Assembly (NCBI GenBank): GCA_003133425.1
Contig: PKXI01000195.1
Location: forward strand, 5,413-16,353
Source: Acidobacteriaceae bacterium
GTDB taxonomy: Bacteria > Acidobacteriota > Terriglobia > Terriglobales > Acidobacteriaceae
DNA: 10,941 nt
Direction: 5' to 3'
Part shown: positions 7,066 through 10,941 of the stretch, piece by piece
Layout: every line of letters begins with the position of its first letter
Position numbering within the stretch: the first letter of the stretch is position 1
Program-made: the position numbers and the translations under genes
The notes under the pieces: generated by a model
Told to the model about the DNA's origin: nothing
Database searches by the model: none
The model's input: only the letters and a program-made list of their open reading frames with translations

Positions 7066-8277
7066 TCAATACTTTGACTTGATTGCGTAGGTCAGTCCCA
7101 TCGTGAACTGGAATGAGTTCCGTTTGGTGTGCGGCAACGACACAGGAGGATCGTTCAAGTAGCTGTCCATCGTACCCAGGGAGAAGCTCAGACGCTTGTA
7201 AGCGGGAAACACGAACGTGCTGGTCTCATTGGCGGAATACGCATGGGTATTGTTGTAGGCGGGAATATACGCAACACCCTGTATATACGTGAACAGCTTG
7301 AGGTGCAGAACGTAATTGGCAGCGAAAGTCGATCCAATCAGGTTTTGATTTCCGCTGGAGGTGCCGGTGATGAACTGCTGCTTTTCGTACTGGACGGTTC
7401 CTTTCAAGTCCGCTTCCTGCTTGGGAGTTTTCAAGGCTGTCCATCCAAAGCCTCCGCCGTAGATCTGCTGCAGGTCCAGGTCCTGGCCGAAGTTGTGATC
7501 GAAGGCCGTTTGCCCCAGCGCGAAGATGCGCGGGGAAAGATACTCGTCGCGCTCGGCGTCCGCGTGATAGATCGCCGACTTCGACACCACTGCCGGCACG
7601 GTTGTGCCCCCGGATGAATAAGCAGGTTGCGTTATCTTTCCAAACGACCCGGTGAAGTCCACCGAAGTGCGATCGCGCGGATTCAGCCATTCAACTGTGG
7701 GAACAACGCGCACCAGGCCTATGCCTGCAGACACGGTGTACTCATTCTGCGTCGCGCTCACCAGTGTTGCTCCGGCGGTGGCCGCTCCGTTCCAGCCGGA
7801 GAAGAAGCCCGGCTCGTGATTCAACTGCTTCTCCAGAGCGGCCGCATCCATAATGAACTGCGCGTTCTTGACGGGAATCGGCGCTGCCGCGGCGGCATTT
7901 TCAGGATGCACTGTGACCGCCTGGTCTGCCACGTCCAGGGTTCCCTCGGGAATCTGCCTCGCAGCCTTCCTGCCGCGCGACTTTACTTTGTCGTCCAGCA
8001 CGGCGAACTTCTGGTTCGTTTGCAGCTCTTTGATTTTGTCCCAACCCAGCGAAACGTCCCCGAGCGGATCGCTGTGAAATGTGACTTTGCCGGCCACTTC
8101 GCTAACGAATTTGCCGTGCAGCGTGTCGCCGTTGCTCAGCACCAGCACGTCGGAATCCGGGTTTGTGGCGGGTTTGCCCTGGGCGGCGCAGAGAATGCCC
8201 GCGCACAGGGTGGCGATGAGCGCGAGAGGCCGGACGCTTCGAAAAGGAAAGGGAATGCGAATCGATAGCTTGGTCAT
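7066..8277 (-). CDS. DUF481 family outer-membrane beta-barrel protein
   Basis: A 403-residue exported protein. The N-terminus carries basic residues and a hydrophobic core (LALIATLCAGILCAA, about 18-32), consistent with a Sec signal peptide ending near Ala-Gln. A small beta domain follows (about 43-90) with the pattern DVLVLSNGDTLHGKF...DPLGDVSLGWDKIKEL, then a polar linker (about 95-150) and a C-terminal region of alternating polar/hydrophobic strands (about 160-403) with many aromatic ends and a final aromatic residue (IKSKY), as in an outer-membrane barrel. The family (YdiY-like) is described as salt-induced outer-membrane protein; a transport role is unproven. The ATG at 8275-8277 has GAGGA about 10 bases upstream. 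It is divergent from the XRE/cupin regulator, which may control it. Confidence 0.85.
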   Translation of the reverse strand: MTKLSIRIPFPFRSVRPLALIATLCAGILCAAQGKPATNPDSDVLVLSNGDTLHGKFVSEVAGKVTFHSDPLGDVSLGWDKIKELQTNQKFAVLDDKVKSRGRKAARQIPEGTLDVADQAVTVHPENAAAAAPIPVKNAQFIMDAAALEKQLNHEPGFFSGWNGAATAGATLVSATQNEYTVSAGIGLVRVVPTVEWLNPRDRTSVDFTGSFGKITQPAYSSGGTTVPAVVSKSAIYHADAERDEYLSPRIFALGQTAFDHNFGQDLDLQQIYGGGFGWTALKTPKQEADLKGTVQYEKQQFITGTSSGNQNLIGSTFAANYVLHLKLFTYIQGVAYIPAYNNTHAYSANETSTFVFPAYKRLSFSLGTMDSYLNDPPVSLPHTKRNSFQFTMGLTYAIKSKY

Positions 8278-8339
8278 TGCAAGGCAGTCCTCACTTCAGG
8301 ATTTTGGGGTGCGGTGTGGGGCCCGTTCACACTTTGGGT

Positions 8340-8354
8340 ATCGAAACATTCGAT
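8340..8354. promoter_or_regulatory. ATCGAA-ACA-TTCGAT palindrome upstream of the DUF481 gene
   Basis: A perfect 6-bp inverted repeat with a 3-base centre, 63-77 bp upstream of the DUF481 start codon in the divergent 8278-8596 spacer. Its position suits an operator or the promoter region of DUF481. No consensus -35/-10 pair could be fixed around it. Confidence 0.35.
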
Positions 8355-8464
8355 GCGGCTCAGGCGGGTACGCGTTGTAACCCCTCGAACCTGCAATTTG
8401 GAATTCCCTGGCCATGAAGCGGATTCTGTCTGCTGCATTCGACGAGGCCGCAGTTGAACCGCCA

Positions 8465-8545
8465 TTGTCTGCCAGCAGCCAAGACTGCCGGAAAACTTCA
8501 GAAATAATTCAACCGCGGCAGACAAGTATTCTGCCAGAATTATTT
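8465..8545. promoter_or_regulatory. Nested inverted repeats with three TTCTGCC/TGTCTGCC half-sites
   Basis: An outer repeat, AAATAATTC (8502-8510) and GAATTATTT (8537-8545), encloses an inner one, GGCAGA (8517-8522) and TCTGCC (8530-8535). A third copy of the inner half-site, TTGTCTGCC (8465-8473), is the exact reverse complement of GGCAGACAA (8517-8525). The 8517-8522 half-site can thus pair with either neighbour. The site ends 51 bp before the XRE/cupin start codon, where an autoregulated promoter operator would be expected. An mRNA switch between alternative hairpins is the other possibility. Confidence 0.5.
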
Positions 8546-8553
8546 TGGAGTAC

Positions 8554-8591
8554 GTAACCAGACACGAAACTGTTACCGGATACGAAAGGAG
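8554..8591 (+). promoter_or_regulatory. 18-bp period direct repeat ending in the ribosome binding site
   Basis: GTAACCAGACACGAAA (8554-8569) and GTTACCGGATACGAAA (8572-8587) match at 13 of 16 positions. The second copy runs directly into the Shine-Dalgarno AAAGGAG (8585-8591), 5 bases before the XRE/cupin ATG. Binding here would block translation or late initiation; a chance duplication is also possible. Confidence 0.4.
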
Positions 8592-8596
8592 TCTGC

Positions 8597-9193
8597 ATGT
8601 CCAAGACTGTTTCTTATGCCCAATGGTCGTTGGAGCCCTATTGCATTGGCCTGAAGCTGCGTTCGCTGCGTACCCAGAAGCGGCTCACGCTTTCAAGGCT
8701 GGCCGGCGAGACCGGCCTGTCAACTGCTCTTCTATCGAAACTAGAAACCGACCGCATGATTCCCACCCTGCCCACGCTGGCTACCATCAGCCGCGTTTAT
8801 GGAGTGGGCATGAGCTACTTCTTCGCTGAGCCGGTGCGCCATACGCTCTCCGTCACACGCAAGGCGCACCTGGAGGGCAATGGCCGCGGACTGGAGGCGG
8901 TGATGGTTACGCCTCTGAATGCGACCAGCGAAAACCCCCGGCTGTTGGCGCAAATGATCGAGTTCTCTCCCGGCGCGGCTAACAGTACGGCGGATTGCTT
9001 TCGCGGGACCAGCGGCGTGATTTATGTGCTGGAAGGCCGCTTGCAGTTAGATGCGGGCGGCATGCAGGAAGTGCTCGAAGCCGGCGATTGCGCCTACATT
9101 GAAAGCGAGATCGTGCTGGCCTGGAGCGCGGCCGACAAACGCCGCTGCCGCATCCTGGCTGTATTGCCCGGCAACCCGCACACCGGGAGTTGA
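8597..9193 (+). CDS. XRE-family transcriptional regulator with C-terminal cupin domain
   Basis: A 198-residue regulator. Residues 17-71 form a lambda-repressor-type helix-turn-helix (IGLKLRSLRTQKRLTLSRLA, then GLSTALLSKLE and a PTLPTLATISRVYGV helix). Residues about 115-190 form a small cupin barrel (MIEFSPGAA...GVIYVLEGRLQLD...LEAGDCAYIES). Proteins of this build (PuuR, SutR/YdcN type) bind DNA through the HTH and usually sense a small ligand or metal with the cupin. Here the usual cupin histidines are missing: the first motif reads TADCFRGTSGVIYVLEG without His, and the last has IVLAWSA where PH is common. It therefore probably does not bind metal in the standard way. The start has a strong ribosome site AAAGGAG. 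It is divergent from DUF481 and 12 bp from the convergent small exported gene. The upstream repeats suggest autoregulation. Confidence 0.92.
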   Translation: MSKTVSYAQWSLEPYCIGLKLRSLRTQKRLTLSRLAGETGLSTALLSKLETDRMIPTLPTLATISRVYGVGMSYFFAEPVRHTLSVTRKAHLEGNGRGLEAVMVTPLNATSENPRLLAQMIEFSPGAANSTADCFRGTSGVIYVLEGRLQLDAGGMQEVLEAGDCAYIESEIVLAWSAADKRRCRILAVLPGNPHTGS

Positions 9194-9205
9194 CCGGACG
9201 CAGGC

Positions 9206-9739
9206 TTAGTTGCTCGTACGTGCGATCAATTGAAATGAGTCAAGAAAGCGAGTGGTATCGTCGTAAGGCTTGCCCAGCGGCACAACCACCAGCGTCTGGT
9301 AAAGCACCGAGCCCACAATGTAAATGCGAGCGGTAAAGTGCGCCGCGTCGCTTTCCGCTTCATATTCGATGCCCGGGTAAACGCCGAGCTTGATTTTCCT
9401 CTCGCTCACCAGGTGTGAACTGGAGTTGGCTAAAGCTCCGTTCTTCGTCCCTTGCAGCACCGTTTGCGGATCAGTGCCCGCGACCTTGGAGCCGTAGTCG
9501 CAAACTCCGATGAATAGTGCCACAGGGGAGGCCTGCGCGATGTACGAGCGCAATTCGAACGAGCCCGCATCGGTCGGAATGTCCTTCTTGGTCATCTCCG
9601 GCACAGATGGGTACGAGGCCTGGAATCCGTCGGCCGGATAGCTGTACGATTTCCACTCTGTGGTCTGTGCGCCAACTGCCGCGGCGAAACACAAAACCAC
9701 CGCGCAAACTGTGGTGCGGCATTGCATGATCCTGCGCAT
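9206..9739 (-). CDS. Small exported protein, PsbP/DUF1795-like, unknown function
   Basis: About 177 residues with a signal peptide (MRRIMQCRTTVCAVVLCFAAAVGAQ, two overlapping start choices, cleavage likely after Gly-Ala). The mature part begins with WKSYSYPADGFQASYPSVPEM and later has GVYPGIEYEAE, TARIYIVGSVLYQTLVV and RFLDSFQL. This is the pattern of small exported proteins of the PsbP/DUF1795-like fold: an opening 'GF...P..P' strand, a mid 'YPG.E' strand and a closing 'FLDSF'. Function is unknown. The frame is open to a TTG at 9922, but ATG 9739 is preferred because it opens the signal peptide and has GGTGA 8 bases upstream; ATG 9727 is also possible. The stop lies 12 bp from the convergent XRE/cupin stop, with no terminator hairpin between them. 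Confidence 0.82.
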   Translation of the reverse strand: MRRIMQCRTTVCAVVLCFAAAVGAQTTEWKSYSYPADGFQASYPSVPEMTKKDIPTDAGSFELRSYIAQASPVALFIGVCDYGSKVAGTDPQTVLQGTKNGALANSSSHLVSERKIKLGVYPGIEYEAESDAAHFTARIYIVGSVLYQTLVVVPLGKPYDDTTRFLDSFQLIARTSN

Positions 9740-9899
9740 GCGGTTTGTCACCGACGTCCCTTTCAAGTGGCAGGAGCCAGCCCGCCCTTCGATCAGCTTT
9801 CCTGGCCACATTGCTCGGCCGAAGACTCTTGAGAAGGACAGGCCGGAGTTCCATGCGGAAACATTGGCCGAAAAGTTCGCAAAACCTTCGGAGCAGCCG

Positions 9900-9922
9900 A
9901 TTATAGCCGGTTGCGCAGTCAA
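9900..9922 (-). promoter_or_regulatory. Possible promoter for the small exported protein gene
   Basis: On the minus strand a consensus TATAAT (9905-9900) lies 161 bp before the chosen start. TTGACT (9922-9917) lies upstream but only 11 bp away, too short for a normal sigma-70 pair, so the -10 would have to work without it. The rest of the 9740-10060 divergent spacer holds an imperfect hairpin (GTGGCAGGA 9767-9775 with TCCTGGCCAC 9800-9809) in the presumed leader, and no clear promoter for the MFS gene. Confidence 0.35.
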
Positions 9923-10060
9923 TTACCCTTGATAAAGATCAGAACTCGCCGGACCGGGTCTTCGAGGGCCAGCAGCGACAGAGCAGGATGAGGGCGTCCG
10001 ATTTTGCCCGCTTGCCGCACCAGTCTGTAGGATGGTTTGGGATTTACGGGAACGGAGACT

Positions 10061-10941
10061 ATGCGTCCAAACGTCAACCTGATGAAAGCCACCCTGACCG
10101 GCGCCCTCGGTGGGCTGCTGTTCGGATTCGACACCGTCGTCATTGCAGGGGCCATCGATGCGCTGGTACGCCTCTACGGTTTGAGCCCCTGGGAAAAGGG
10201 CATGACGGTAGCCATCGGCCTGGTAGGCACGGTGATTGGAGCTCTCGGCGCCGGCACCATTGGGCAAAGGCTGGGCGGTCGCGAGACGCTGCGCATTACG
10301 GCCATTCTGTATGTGGTCTCCGCTATCGGTTGCGGCCTGGCCTGGGGCTGGTACTCGTTCATGGTGTTCCGCTTCATCGGCGGGCTGGGCATTGGCGCTT
10401 CGTCGGTGCTGGGGCCGGTTTACATTGCCGAGCTTGCTCCGGCCAAGTGGCGCGGGCGGCTGGTGGCCGCATTCCAGCTCAATGTGGTCTTCGGCATTAT
10501 GGTGGCCTACACCTCCAATTACGCCATTCGTACGCTGCATCTGGGCGCAACCGAGTGGCGCTGGCAGGTGGGGATTGCCGCGCTTCCGGCCGTTGCGTTT
10601 CTGGCGCTGCTGTTTGGCATACCGCGCAGCCCGCGCTTCTCTGCATCAAGGAACCGCATTGACGAAGCGCTTGCCGTGCTCAAGTTGATGGGCGAAGAGG
10701 ACCCGGAGGGCGAGCTGGCGGACATCCGTTCCGCACTGGCCCAGGAACACGCGATTGCGCACGAGCCGGTCTTCCGCTGGAAGTATCGCTATCCGCTGTT
10801 TCTCGCCATCTCCCTCGGGGCCTTCAATCAGCTCGCAGGCATCAACGCCATCCTTTATTACCTCAACGACATCTTCAAGAGCGCGGGGTTCGACAAGGTC
10901 TCCAGCGACCTCCAGGCCGTGGCCATCGGCGCCACCAACCT
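10061..10941 (+). CDS. Sugar-porter family MFS transporter (3' partial)
   Basis: 293 codons are present and the frame is open to the window edge, so about the last third is missing (family length about 450-500). Sugar porters move monosaccharides across the inner membrane, usually with H+. Visible features: TM1 with GALGGLLFGFDTVVIAG (14-30), the loop 2-3 signature (GQRLGGRETLR, 68-78), TM4 with FRFIGGLGIGASSVLGPVYIAELAP (in two pieces, 103-127) followed by KWRGRLVAAFQ, the NYAIR...EWRWQVG segment, PRSPRF (188-193, the PESPR motif), and the TM7 motif FNQLAGINAILYY (255-267). The acidic residue usual in the first loop motif (DRxGRR) is Gln69 here. GGAG (10054-10057) precedes the ATG by only 3 bases; in-frame ATG 10082 has no better site. 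The substrate cannot be told by eye. Confidence 0.93.
   Translation, partial: MRPNVNLMKATLTGALGGLLFGFDTVVIAGAIDALVRLYGLSPWEKGMTVAIGLVGTVIGALGAGTIGQRLGGRETLRITAILYVVSAIGCGLAWGWYSFMVFRFIGGLGIGASSVLGPVYIAELAPAKWRGRLVAAFQLNVVFGIMVAYTSNYAIRTLHLGATEWRWQVGIAALPAVAFLALLFGIPRSPRFSASRNRIDEALAVLKLMGEEDPEGELADIRSALAQEHAIAHEPVFRWKYRYPLFLAISLGAFNQLAGINAILYYLNDIFKSAGFDKVSSDLQAVAIGATN

Noticed and set aside
7627..8268. 213-codon plus-strand open frame opposite the DUF481 gene
   Set aside because: Shadow of the DUF481 frame; no domain and no ribosome site.
9923..10540. 205-codon minus-strand open frame overlapping the MFS start
   Set aside because: Low-complexity polar translation antisense to the sugar-porter gene, and no ribosome site.
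1..10941. CRISPR array, tRNA/rRNA genes, insertion sequence or prophage
   Set aside because: No regularly spaced repeats, no transposase or integrase frame, and no recognisable tRNA or rRNA sequence were seen.

Overview
This is a GC-rich (about 60% by eye), bacterial chromosomal-type window with nine protein genes and no RNA genes, CRISPR array, insertion sequence or prophage. The gene mix suggests a member of the Acidobacteriota. The pointers are a winged-helix regulator fused to a TolB-like segment and TPRs, a Tat-exported ManD-like enolase-superfamily protein, a DUF481 outer-membrane protein with an N-terminal 'NGD' domain, and intergenic hairpins that I recall as common in that phylum. 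The assignment is an inference and no marker gene is present.

Layout. The 3' part of a family 2 glycosyltransferase gene (1-711, +) is followed by a small secreted beta-rich protein (923-1318, +). A perfect 15-bp inverted repeat (1355-1390) lies between that gene and a convergent acyl-CoA synthetase gene (1441-3051, -). Upstream of the synthetase is a double-hairpin repeat (3172-3225). Next come a ManD/RspA-type dehydratase gene broken by a single-base frameshift near 3677-3679 (3287-4689, -), a large one-component regulator (4824-6632, -), a 430-bp spacer with operator-like palindromes, and a DUF481 outer-membrane protein (7066-8277, -). Divergent from DUF481 is an XRE/cupin regulator (8597-9193, +) with an elaborate inverted- and direct-repeat leader. 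A small exported protein gene (9206-9739, -) converges on it, and a sugar-porter MFS gene (10061 to the window end, +) diverges from the small exported gene.

How the genes may relate. Gaps of 134 to 430 bp between the minus-strand genes argue against one tight operon. The ManD-like dehydratase, the wHTH-TPR regulator and the sugar porter fit a carbohydrate or sugar-acid theme; the acyl-CoA synthetase and DUF481 protein fit lipid and envelope functions. No link beyond proximity can be shown. I found no clear new multi-gene system. The most rewarding items are the ManD frameshift, the leader architecture of the XRE/cupin gene and the two dispersed-repeat-like elements.
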